From positions 1-41,747 of the forward strand of contig CAZBWE010000010.1 of NCBI GenBank assembly GCA_964495465.1: a DNA stretch of 41,747 nucleotides, read 5' to 3'. Source of the stretch: CAZBWE01 sp964495465. GTDB lineage: Bacteria; Planctomycetota; Phycisphaerae; Sedimentisphaerales; Anaerobacaceae. The first letter of the stretch is position 1. Every line of letters begins with the position of its first letter. The notes below the pieces were generated by a model that was not told the DNA's origin, searched no databases, and saw only the letters and a list, made by a program, of their open reading frames with translations. Shown here one piece after another: positions 24,301 to 31,518 of this stretch. A program made the translations under genes and the position numbers.

Positions 24301-25696
24301 GCAGATGCACAGCCATTTGGTCGCCGTCAAAATCTGCATTGAATCCCTTACACGCCAATGGGTGGAGCATAATCGCATTGCCTTCCACAAGTACCGGCTC
24401 AAAGGCCTGAACGCCCATCCGATGCAACGTAGGCGCACGGTTGAGCAGGACAGGATGCTCATAAATAACCTCCTCCAAAATATCCCAGACCTGCTCGTCA
24501 CGCCGCTCAATCATTCTTTTGGCGCTTTTAATGGTATCAGCAAGTCCGTGTTGCTTAAGTTTTCGAATAATGAAGGGCTGATACAGCTCCAGAGCTATTT
24601 TCTTTGGCAAACCGCACTGATAAAGCTTTAAATTCGGCCCAACTACGATTACCGAACGAGCCGAGTAATCCACACGCTTGCCAAGCAGATTTTCCCGGAA
24701 TCGGCCCTGCTTTCCCTTTATCATATCCGTCAGAGACTTAAGGGGTCTATTATTACTACCCAATACCGGCCTGCGGCAGCGGTTGTTATCCAGCAGTGAG
24801 TCAACCGCCTGCTGGAGCATCCGCTTCTCATTTCTGATAATGACCTCTGGTGCATTCAGGTCCATAAGTTTCTTTAACCTGTTATTTCGATTGATAATTC
24901 TCCTGTATAGGTCATTCAAATCACTTGTAGCGAAGTTATCACGTTCCAGCATAACAAGAGGCCTCAAATCAGGAGGTATAACGGGAATAACTTCGAGCAC
25001 CATCCACTGTGGTTTGTTTTTGCTGCTTTGGATTTGATTAATTATTTTTAGTCTCTTGGTGTGTTCTTTTATCTTCTGCTTACTGGATGTTTTTGAAATC
25101 GCCATTCGAAGCTTTACGCTTTCTTTGTTCAGGTCAAGATTTTCGAGCAGTTGTCTGATAGCATCAGCACCCATAGCCGCCTTAAACTGATTTGGGTACT
25201 TGTTCATCACCTCTCTGTACTCGTCTTCGCTTAGCAATTGCCCGGCTTTCAAGGGGCTTTGTCCCGGGTCGGTAACTACATAATCCTGGAAGTAGATGAC
25301 TTTTTCGATGTCTGTGGTCTTCATACTCAGAATACTTCCAAGCCGATTTGGTATTGCCTTAAAGAACCAGATATGCACGACAGGTGCTGCAAGATTGATA
25401 TGTCCCATCCGTTTTCTTCTGACCCGGGAATGAGTCACCTTGACGCCACATCTGTCGCATATAATACCTTTGAACTTTGTCCCCTTATACTTACCACAGG
25501 CACACTCCCAGTCTCTTTCCGGCCCAAAGATTCTTTCGCAGAATAAGCCGTCCTTCTCAGGCCTGTATGTTCTATAGTTAATAGTCTCGGGTTTACGGAC
25601 TTCGCCAAACGACCAGCTTCGAATATCATTGGGACTGGCCAGTGAAATTTTGACCGAGCCATAATCATTAATGCGATCGTAAATATTCCCTAACAT
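21392..25696 (-). CDS. rpoC: RNA polymerase subunit beta prime
   Basis: A 1434-residue largest subunit, of ordinary size with no unexplained insert. The N-terminal zinc site uses C65, C67, C80 and C83. The catalytic magnesium triad is in NADFDGDQM (D455, D457, D459). The second zinc cluster lies around LTCDSPFGVCAKC, and the trigger loop and bridge helix regions are well conserved (RTFHTGG, AAQSIGEPGTQ). AAGGGG lies just upstream of the ATG. It follows rpoB across a 46-base spacer filled by a 7-bp repeat. The normal structure of this partner makes the two big insertions in beta stand out more. Confidence 0.98.
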   Translation of the reverse strand: MLGNIYDRINDYGSVKISLASPNDIRSWSFGEVRKPETINYRTYRPEKDGLFCERIFGPERDWECACGKYKGTKFKGIICDRCGVKVTHSRVRRKRMGHINLAAPVVHIWFFKAIPNRLGSILSMKTTDIEKVIYFQDYVVTDPGQSPLKAGQLLSEDEYREVMNKYPNQFKAAMGADAIRQLLENLDLNKESVKLRMAISKTSSKQKIKEHTKRLKIINQIQSSKNKPQWMVLEVIPVIPPDLRPLVMLERDNFATSDLNDLYRRIINRNNRLKKLMDLNAPEVIIRNEKRMLQQAVDSLLDNNRCRRPVLGSNNRPLKSLTDMIKGKQGRFRENLLGKRVDYSARSVIVVGPNLKLYQCGLPKKIALELYQPFIIRKLKQHGLADTIKSAKRMIERRDEQVWDILEEVIYEHPVLLNRAPTLHRMGVQAFEPVLVEGNAIMLHPLACKGFNADFDGDQMAVHLPLSIEAQAETHCLMMTTSNIFSPANGSPMVGPSQDMVMGNYYLTHVEKRETYEVTRIFRDAFEAIMAYDMGKIDLHTRIYVRINKFVIEDLQQSVERRKMQTETSKITIETTVGRCIFNDILPSGMPFYNMTMSQKQLSRVISDCYEFTGSAATVELLDDIKDLGFRYATLSGMSFGLTDLKIPLRKPDIIEETEKKVSHIQKNYNDGVLTEGERYNQIIDAWTNARVAVTNEMIQGLKNDTNEDGTPYLNPIFLMSDSGARGSVDQIQQLAGMRALMAKPSGEIIETPIKANFREGLSVLEYFSSTHGARKGLADTALKTANSGYLTRKLIDVSQNVIVIEHDCQTLQGITKTGVGSADEGEIPLRQLIIGRTARDNIRNPINDEMIVRENEAITPLAAAKIESLGLDAIRVRSPLTCDSPFGVCAKCYGWDMSNTQLVEQGTAVGIIAAQSIGEPGTQLTLRTFHTGGVASRAILERQQNATNSGNIQYRDINPVVLKDDDGNIRIIALKRNGEMTIHDEKGRELDRLKVPYGATVLIDDGQKVKEGDSLFIWDPHRTPILAEVPGLIRFVDIIVGETIGVEEERRGQIGKPVVIEHKGDKHPQIIIEDANGKILDVHYLPAGARIEVGQGQSVQAGQLLAHQPRATGGTQDITGGLPRVTEVFEARKPKDPAAMAEISGRIELRSDKRKGKMTIIIRSESGMEKEHHVPRDRHLNVHAGDEVLAGDTLTDGPLVPHDILRIKGEEALQRYLIAEIQNVYRSQNVNINDKHIEIICSQMLRKVEIESVGDSSFLPGEVVDKFLFRKENERLTNSVKILSVGDASDLEEGQIIDKKELATINEKLEMIGGEAAKWRKPKPATAKTLLLGITKASLWSESFIAAASFQETTKVLTEASLASKVDQLYGLKENVILGHLIPAGTAFKPYLDMKVKHLAEAPLPKEFAEVKETEDTEAKADAAMKEALGIK

Positions 25697-25707
25697 TTAA
25701 GGCCCCT

Positions 25708-25742
25708 TAAAATTGAAAATTGGAAATTCAATAATCAATATT
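25708..25742. repeat. Heptamer-periodic repeat between rpoB and rpoC
   Basis: Five consecutive 7-mers fill the spacer and abut the rpoB stop: TAAAATT, GAAAATT, GGAAATT, CAATAAT, CAATATT (25708-25742). The period is exact although the units have drifted. The type resembles the arrays at 9565-9592, 14345-14386 and 31483-31514. Confidence 0.65.
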
Positions 25743-28700
25743 CTATAAAACGGCGCTTCCAAGCCTTTTCTTTTCGAGCTGTATATTTAGTCCCAGCCCT
25801 CTTATTTCATTGCACAATACATCAAAGGAAAGGGGTGTTCCTGCTTCAAGGACATTTTGCCCCTTAACCATTGATTCATAGATTTTTGTTCGGCCCTCCA
25901 CATCATCGCTTTTGACCGTCAGCATTTCCTGCAGCGCATAAGCCGCTCCGTAACCTTCTAGTGCCCAGACCTCCATCTCACCGAACCTTTGCCCGCCGGT
26001 TCTGGCCTTGCCGCCTAACGGCTGCTGTGTAATCAAACTATAAGGCCCGGTTGCCCTGGCGTGAATCTTATCATCAACAAGGTGGTGCAGTTTCATCATA
26101 TAGATGTACCCAATAGTCGCCTTCTGGTCAAATGGCTCGCCTGTTCTTCCGTCATACAACTGAGTTTTAAGAGTCGGCAGAACATTGACAAAAAATTCGT
26201 CATCTGGGGGTGCTTGTCTTTTCCCTTCTATTTTCTTAGTCAGGATACCCATAACTTTTTTACGCAAATTATCATTTGGCATGTTCTTGTTGTAATGACT
26301 ACCTTTTATCCTGCCTTTAAGTCCTTCCCCCTTCCTCTCACCAGCAATTCCAACATAAATGATTTCATTCGTTTTCCTTTCTCGAATGAGATACACGCCA
26401 GGAAGTTTGAAATCGTCCTTCAGGTCTTCCTGAGCATCTTCACATTTATTATACCACTTACCTTTTTTCACCACCCGAAGGCACTCATCGAAAATAGACC
26501 TAATCTCAGACGGAACTTCCTTTTCCCAATCATGCAGTATTGATTCCTTGGATCTTTTTGGCATTTTATCATTGAGACGAGGCTTAGGCTTAAACTGATC
26601 ATCAATTATGAGCCTATCCTCGATATGGTGCAAAATACCCTCCAAATCAGTATCATCACTGTGCCGCCACCCCCTCCCCAAACACTTTTCTAATTTTGCC
26701 CAGAGATCACCTGCTCTGGCATCGGATATGGACACGGAAGTACAAGCAAACTCCCAATTTTTTAACATATAGCATGAGACATCGTCTTGCGAAACCCCCT
26801 CATATCTTTCCGCTCGTTGTTTCATAATATCGTTTGCCTCGGTAGTCAATTGCTTGATATCATCTTCGGTAGCGCCATCGAATACAGGGCTAATCGCCTG
26901 AAATCCCAGCACCTTTGCCACCCAGCCGAGGTGCGTTTCAAAAATCTGTCCGACATTCATCCGGCTCGGCACACCAAGAGGATTCAGCAATATGTCCAGT
27001 GGCGTCCCATCTTCGAGAAATGGCATATTCTCTACAGGCATAATCTTTGCGATAACACCCTTATTACCGTGCCTCCCGGCCATTTTATCACCTATCGCCA
27101 ACGTTCTTTTTACCGCCACGTAAACTTTTACCATTTGCAACACGCCGCTGGGCAGCTCATCGCCATGCTTCATACTCTCAGCTTTTTGTCTCTTTTCTTG
27201 CTGAATCTCATTAATCTTTATCCAGAATTTGTCCATTATTTTCTGTGCATCGTCACGTAGTGATACGGGCTTGACCCACTTAATGTCAAAGTTCTCTACC
27301 TGCTCATAGACTACCTCATCATCCGTGCTGATACCGACTTTCTGTCGAGTGGACGGGTCAACGATATTAACATCATGCTTTTTACTGATTTGCTCTATCA
27401 TTTGTCTAAATATCTCGCACTCCTTTGCCCTCATTTTCTTTTGATATTCCTTTATATTCTCCGCCAGTTGTTTCTTCTCAACCTCACTTCCTGCACCTCG
27501 TCTTGTAAATCTCTCCGTTTTTATTACGACCCCTTCATATCCGCTTGGCAGCTCAAGTGAGTCATTTTTAACATCTTCTCCCGCTCTGCCGAATATGGCG
27601 TGCAGTAGTTTTTCTTCAGGCGTCAGTTCTGTCTTGCTTTTAGGCGTCACTTTTCCTACAAGAATATCACCCGGACAAACTCTGGTTCCTTCCCGAACAA
27701 CTCCGTGTTCATCAAGTTTTCGCAGCGTCCTTTCCCCAACATTAGGTATATCCCCTGTAAATTCTTCCTTTCCAAGCCGGGTCTCACGAACCTCGGCCGT
27801 AAATTCATCAATATGAATGCTGGTGAAGCTATCTTCCTTGCAGAGCTTTTCACTGACGATAATCGCATCTTCGAAATTAAAACCGTCAAAAGAGACAAAT
27901 CCCACAAGAATGTTTTTGCCCAGAGCCAATACGCCATCAGCAGTACCGCCGCCATCTGCTATAATCTGGCCGGCCTTCACTCTGTCACCCAGTTTAACTG
28001 TGGGCCGCTGATTAAGGCAGGTTCTTTCATTCAATCCTTCAAACTTCTTAAGTATATACTCGTCGGTATGGTTCAGGACTATCTTAGTTGAGTCCACCGC
28101 GGTAACAACACCGCTGGTTTCCGCACGAACGACCATGCTCGAATATTGGCCAACCACCTTTTCCATACCCGTGCCGACCAAAGGCGGTTCTGTCTCTAGC
28201 AGCGGAACCGCCTGTCGCTGCATATTCGAACCCATTAAAGCCCTGTTCGCATCATCGTGTTCCAGAAACGGAATCAGCGAAGCCGAAACGCCAACTATCT
28301 GCTTAGATGAAATATCAACATAGTCAACCTCATCACTGTTAACGTGGGCCAACTCACCGCTTTTTCTGGCGAGGACCAAACCCTGCTTGATTCTTCTGCT
28401 TTTCGTCTCGACTTCACTTGGCGGTGCAAATACTGCCTTCATCTCCTCATCTGCCCGTAAATAGCTCACCTCTTCGGTGACCTTACTGTTCTTGACTTTG
28501 CGATATGGTGTAAGTAGAAATCCGTACTCGTCAACCGTTGCAAATATCGCTAACGATGCAATCAATCCAATATTTGTCCCCTCAGGCGTTTCAATTGGAC
28601 ATACCCTGCCGTAATGGCTTATATGCACATCGCGAACCTCAAATCCAGCCCGCCTCCTGTTTAATCCTCCAGGCCCAAGTGCTGACAATCGCCTTTCGTG

Positions 28701-30722
28701 TGTCAGCTGACTTAACGCATTGGTCTGGTCAACAACCTGGCTCAACTCGCCCCGACCAAAGAAATAACTAATACTGCTTGCCACGCTCTTTGAGTTAACA
28801 AGGTCGGCAACCTTAACCGGTTCATCGGTACTTGGCTTTAAGCTCATTCGTTCCTGAACGGTTTTTCTAAGCTTTAACAGTCCTTTTCTGATTTCGTCGG
28901 CAGCCAACTCATCGATTGTTCGCAATCTCCTGTTGCCGAGGTGGTCAATATCGTCCACCTCTCCCTCATTATTACGCAAAGCCATTATGTATTTCATCGT
29001 GTTGAGGAAATCTTCCGGACGAAGTGTCATCTCATTTTCGTCTACTACCTGCTCGAACTTGCGATTCAACCTGAATCTGCCGACCTTACCAAGTCGATAA
29101 CGGTTGGAATCAAAAAACTTCTCTTTAAAGAAGCCCTTTGCCTTCTCCTGGTTGGGCGGATTTCCCGGCCTCAACCTCATATAAAATTTTAATAATGCCT
29201 GTTCATGACTTGGGCAATCATCCTCCGCGAGCGTATTTAAGATAATAGTATCTCGTACATTCTCAATGACTTCAATGCTGCCAACACTGCTACGTTTCTT
29301 TTCACGCCCACCCTCACTTGGAATACCATACTCTACCAACTCCGTCAGTGCCCATGTCTTCAGAAGATTATCACCACAGTCCTCAGGCTTAGCTGCCTTA
29401 AACGGCGCGGAGAAGTGCTTACCAAGTCTATCCTTTAGCGAAGTTGCCAAGCCCAAATAACCATCGCTAACTCTTTTTGTTTTTAGACTCCGAAAGAAAT
29501 AAATCCCTTGCTTATCCGGCAATCCTTTTTTACACTCTTTCAGGTCCTTAATCTCAACCCAACCCGTATTACTTTTTATGGCGTCTTTACATTCTTGGTA
29601 GAAGGTTTCAAGGTACGGATTCTCAGCCAACAAATCTTTAACCTTCTTTTCAGACTTCCCAGAATCCTTGTTGAATCGTGGCTGTTCAGTTTCAATTAAC
29701 TTTGTTTCGACCGCCTCAAGTTGAGATTTAGTCAAGGTATTCTTCGATTCGACATACTTAAATGCGAACCCTCCGGTGCGTTGTCCTCCCTTGACCATAT
29801 ATTTCTCTCGAAGATTATTTTGGTTCTCTTCGAGCCATATACGGCCTTTTTTCCTCTTATTAAGCCACTCTTTGGCTTCCTTTGGGGTCCGTTTCACTAA
29901 GGGAGACGAGCCCGAAGAAATGGTAGCGTTCCGTATTAAAGAGACTTTATCGCCGATTTGCCCTCCTGGCTTAACTATAACCTCACCGGTTTCCTGGTCA
30001 ACAATCGGCTCCACCGCCCACATCGTAGGTGTAAGCTTTGCAGCCGGAACTGTTTTTGTCGGATAAAACAATCGCAAGATTTCCGCTGTAGTGCTGTAGG
30101 CTGGGTTCAGCGCTCTTAGAAAAATAGTCGATGGTATCTTGCTTGACTGGTCTATTCGAACTACTAATATATCTTTGTGCGTAACACCAATCTCAATCCA
30201 GCTCCCTCTTTCCGGTATTATTCTGCCGCCATGTAAGACCCTATCGCCTTCTTTGCTCTCGATAAGAAAATCAACACCCGGACTCCTATGCAACTGGCTG
30301 ACAATCACTCGAATCGCTCCATTTATGATAAACTCACCTCCACCAATCATTACGGGCATCTCACCAAGATATATTGCCTGCTGCTGCAGGTCCTCGCCCT
30401 CACTTGTCCGAAGACTGCAATGGATTTTCAACGGATAGCCGTAAGTCAGACGTAATTGCCGGCACTGAGTAGGAGTATAGTGCGGCTTTTCAAGCTCGTA
30501 AAAGAGATATTCCAGCACCATTTTTTTGTCATAGCTCTCGATAGGAAATATCTCTCTGAATAGCTCTTCTAGGCCCATGCACTTTCTCCTGGTTGACGCA
30601 GCATCTTTTTGCAGTAAACGCTCATAGCTCGCTTTCTGTATAGCTATCAAGTCCGGAACTTCAACATCATCGTAAATTTTGCCGAAGTAACGAACAGCTT
30701 GCTCGGTATCAACTCCAACCAT
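25743..30722 (-). CDS. rpoB: RNA polymerase subunit beta with two inserted GIY-YIG-like domains
   Basis: The 1659-residue beta subunit of RNA polymerase; bacterial homologues without large inserts have about 1100-1350. Core motifs are intact: the rifampicin-pocket region (LSQVVDQ, THERRLSALGPGG, residues 660-685, with Q662, D665, H675, R678 and S680 conserved), the catalytic-centre segment GDKMAGRHGNKG (1211-1222) and the C-terminal GQRFGEMEVWALEGYGAA block. Two in-frame insertions of about 200 residues (about 272-480 and 1310-1512) interrupt the chain and are described separately. Removing both leaves about 1247 residues and canonical flanks. GGGAG precedes the ATG by 7 bases. There is no frameshift or stop, so the long protein should be made. 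The gene lies in the normal rplL-rpoB-rpoC order. Confidence 0.97.
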   Translation of the reverse strand: MVGVDTEQAVRYFGKIYDDVEVPDLIAIQKASYERLLQKDAASTRRKCMGLEELFREIFPIESYDKKMVLEYLFYELEKPHYTPTQCRQLRLTYGYPLKIHCSLRTSEGEDLQQQAIYLGEMPVMIGGGEFIINGAIRVIVSQLHRSPGVDFLIESKEGDRVLHGGRIIPERGSWIEIGVTHKDILVVRIDQSSKIPSTIFLRALNPAYSTTAEILRLFYPTKTVPAAKLTPTMWAVEPIVDQETGEVIVKPGGQIGDKVSLIRNATISSGSSPLVKRTPKEAKEWLNKRKKGRIWLEENQNNLREKYMVKGGQRTGGFAFKYVESKNTLTKSQLEAVETKLIETEQPRFNKDSGKSEKKVKDLLAENPYLETFYQECKDAIKSNTGWVEIKDLKECKKGLPDKQGIYFFRSLKTKRVSDGYLGLATSLKDRLGKHFSAPFKAAKPEDCGDNLLKTWALTELVEYGIPSEGGREKKRSSVGSIEVIENVRDTIILNTLAEDDCPSHEQALLKFYMRLRPGNPPNQEKAKGFFKEKFFDSNRYRLGKVGRFRLNRKFEQVVDENEMTLRPEDFLNTMKYIMALRNNEGEVDDIDHLGNRRLRTIDELAADEIRKGLLKLRKTVQERMSLKPSTDEPVKVADLVNSKSVASSISYFFGRGELSQVVDQTNALSQLTHERRLSALGPGGLNRRRAGFEVRDVHISHYGRVCPIETPEGTNIGLIASLAIFATVDEYGFLLTPYRKVKNSKVTEEVSYLRADEEMKAVFAPPSEVETKSRRIKQGLVLARKSGELAHVNSDEVDYVDISSKQIVGVSASLIPFLEHDDANRALMGSNMQRQAVPLLETEPPLVGTGMEKVVGQYSSMVVRAETSGVVTAVDSTKIVLNHTDEYILKKFEGLNERTCLNQRPTVKLGDRVKAGQIIADGGGTADGVLALGKNILVGFVSFDGFNFEDAIIVSEKLCKEDSFTSIHIDEFTAEVRETRLGKEEFTGDIPNVGERTLRKLDEHGVVREGTRVCPGDILVGKVTPKSKTELTPEEKLLHAIFGRAGEDVKNDSLELPSGYEGVVIKTERFTRRGAGSEVEKKQLAENIKEYQKKMRAKECEIFRQMIEQISKKHDVNIVDPSTRQKVGISTDDEVVYEQVENFDIKWVKPVSLRDDAQKIMDKFWIKINEIQQEKRQKAESMKHGDELPSGVLQMVKVYVAVKRTLAIGDKMAGRHGNKGVIAKIMPVENMPFLEDGTPLDILLNPLGVPSRMNVGQIFETHLGWVAKVLGFQAISPVFDGATEDDIKQLTTEANDIMKQRAERYEGVSQDDVSCYMLKNWEFACTSVSISDARAGDLWAKLEKCLGRGWRHSDDTDLEGILHHIEDRLIIDDQFKPKPRLNDKMPKRSKESILHDWEKEVPSEIRSIFDECLRVVKKGKWYNKCEDAQEDLKDDFKLPGVYLIRERKTNEIIYVGIAGERKGEGLKGRIKGSHYNKNMPNDNLRKKVMGILTKKIEGKRQAPPDDEFFVNVLPTLKTQLYDGRTGEPFDQKATIGYIYMMKLHHLVDDKIHARATGPYSLITQQPLGGKARTGGQRFGEMEVWALEGYGAAYALQEMLTVKSDDVEGRTKIYESMVKGQNVLEAGTPLSFDVLCNEIRGLGLNIQLEKKRLGSAVL
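26187..26795 (-). other. RpoB insert 2: permuted GIY-YIG-like domain
   Basis: Encodes about residues 1310-1512 of beta. It separates ATEDDIKQLTTEAN from LKTQLYDGRTGEPFD, which are nearly adjacent in ordinary beta. The first part carries a strand and helix followed by IEDRLI (E1368) and PRLN (N1384), the C-terminal half of a GIY-YIG nuclease. After a linker with FDEC (C1414) and W1423 comes PGVY (Y1444), IIYVG (Y1456) and GRI (R1471), the N-terminal half. All five residues expected of an active nuclease are present but in permuted order. The left boundary is uncertain by about ten residues. Spot counts of base composition (about 42-47 percent GC in two lines) do not differ from the flanks. Confidence 0.75.
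29283..29909 (-). other. RpoB insert 1: permuted GIY-YIG-like domain
   Basis: Encodes about residues 272-480 of beta, in the beta2-lobe region. It splits LIRNATISSG from GSIEVIENVRDTI, which join into normal beta sequence. In order it shows a strand (FAFKYVES, 319-326), the helix LEAVETKLI (E339) and PRFN (N351), a linker with FYQEC (C378) and W388, then QGIYFF (Y408), GYLGLA (Y422) and KDRLGKH (R432, H436). The Glu/Asn half therefore precedes the GIY...YIG half. The region before the strand is rich in lysine and arginine. Linker and motif spacings match insert 2. There are no intein splicing motifs at the ends. Confidence 0.75.
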
Positions 30723-30753
30723 TGTCTATCTCCCATTCACAATATCTTATGGA

Positions 30754-30783
30754 CTCTGCCGGCACCGGAAACCGATGTCAGAG
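30754..30783 (-). promoter_or_regulatory. Hairpin in the rplL-rpoB spacer
   Basis: CTCTG (30754-30758) pairs with CAGAG (30779-30783), enclosing CACCGG (30763-30768), loop AAA and CCGATG (30772-30777), with one G-T pair. A small palindrome ACTCCCGGAGT follows near 30793. It sits 30 bases ahead of rpoB in the 141-base spacer after rplL. In other bacteria this site holds an attenuator or an RNase III cleavage hairpin that lowers rpoBC relative to the ribosomal protein genes; a similar role here is inferred. Confidence 0.45.
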
Positions 30784-30863
30784 CACCTGATACTCCCGGA
30801 GTCGGAGATTAGCGCTTAATTTTTTCTCACCCTTTATCGCCTCTTCATCGAAAACTAACTTCC

Positions 30864-31358
30864 TCACGCCAATTCCACTGTTGCGCCGGCTTCCTCAAGT
30901 TTCTTTCTGGCATCCTCGGCTTCCTCCTTACTTATGCCTTCCTTTACCGTCTTTGGAACATTGTCAACAAGGTCCTTGGCTTCTTTCAGCCCCAGCCCCG
31001 TCAAAGCTCTTACCTCCTTAATTACCTGAATCTTTTTATCACCGAACCCTTTAAGAATTACATTAAAGATTGTTTTTTCCTCTGCCTGTTCCGCCGATGC
31101 GCCTTGGCCTGCCATTGCCGGCCCCGCCATCATAACAGCACCGCCAGCCGCCGGCTCAATGCCATATTCATCCTTGAGATAATCACCAAGCTCTTTGGCC
31201 TGCATCAGCGTCAGACCTATTATCTCGTCGCCGAGCTTTTTAATCTCGCTGCTCCACTTCTTTGCTTCTTTCGGCTTTTCTGCCTGCTTTTTTTTCTCCT
31301 CTTTTACTTCTTCTTTTGTCTCGCTCTTCGCTTGCTCTTTTTCTTCTGTTTTAGCCAT
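30864..31358 (-). CDS. rplL: 50S ribosomal protein L7/L12 with charged N-terminal extension
   Basis: A 164-residue L7/L12, about 40 residues longer than usual. The C-terminal factor-binding domain is typical (EKTIFNVILKGFGDKKIQVIK in two parts, then LTGLGLKEAKDLVD and the final GATVELA). The dimerisation domain that binds L10 appears at about residues 38-70 (LGDEIIGLTLMQAKELGDYL). It is preceded by some 34 residues made almost entirely of Lys and Glu. L12 recruits elongation factors to the ribosome. The extension could alter stalk contacts or simply be disordered. It follows rplJ by 160 bases that hold a heptamer repeat. Confidence 0.95.
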   Translation of the reverse strand: MAKTEEKEQAKSETKEEVKEEKKKQAEKPKEAKKWSSEIKKLGDEIIGLTLMQAKELGDYLKDEYGIEPAAGGAVMMAGPAMAGQGASAEQAEEKTIFNVILKGFGDKKIQVIKEVRALTGLGLKEAKDLVDNVPKTVKEGISKEEAEDARKKLEEAGATVELA

Positions 31359-31482
31359 TTCTACTCAACTCCTGTCAACCAGTGCCTGCTGGTAGCCGAA
31401 ACTACGCCGTTTCGTTTAACCCATTAAAGGGGCAGCCACACAAGCAACAATATCCTGTGTTATTTGTTCATAGTTCATCGAA

Positions 31483-31514
31483 GAACAATGAACAATGAAC
31501 AACGAACAATGAAC
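31483..31514. repeat. Heptamer repeat between rplJ and rplL
   Basis: GAACAAT, GAACAAT, GAACAAC, GAACAAT and a final GAAC run in tandem from 31483 to 31514 with exact 7-bp period. GTTCAT copies just before (31466-31477) are their inverted counterpart, so the transcript could fold. The array ends four bases from the rplJ stop. Confidence 0.75.
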
Positions 31515-31518
31515 TTAT

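Noticed and set aside
26187..26795. Insert 2 of RpoB as an in-frame group I intron with its endonuclease
   Set aside because: The frame stays open through both boundaries and protein-like sequence continues to the edges. I see no room for catalytic intron core sequence, and the domain order is permuted.
29283..29909. Insert 1 of RpoB as an intein
   Set aside because: There is no splicing Cys or Ser motif block at the left end, no terminal His-Asn followed by Cys, Ser or Thr at the right end, and no Hint-like sequence. The insertion site is a variable loop, not a catalytic motif.
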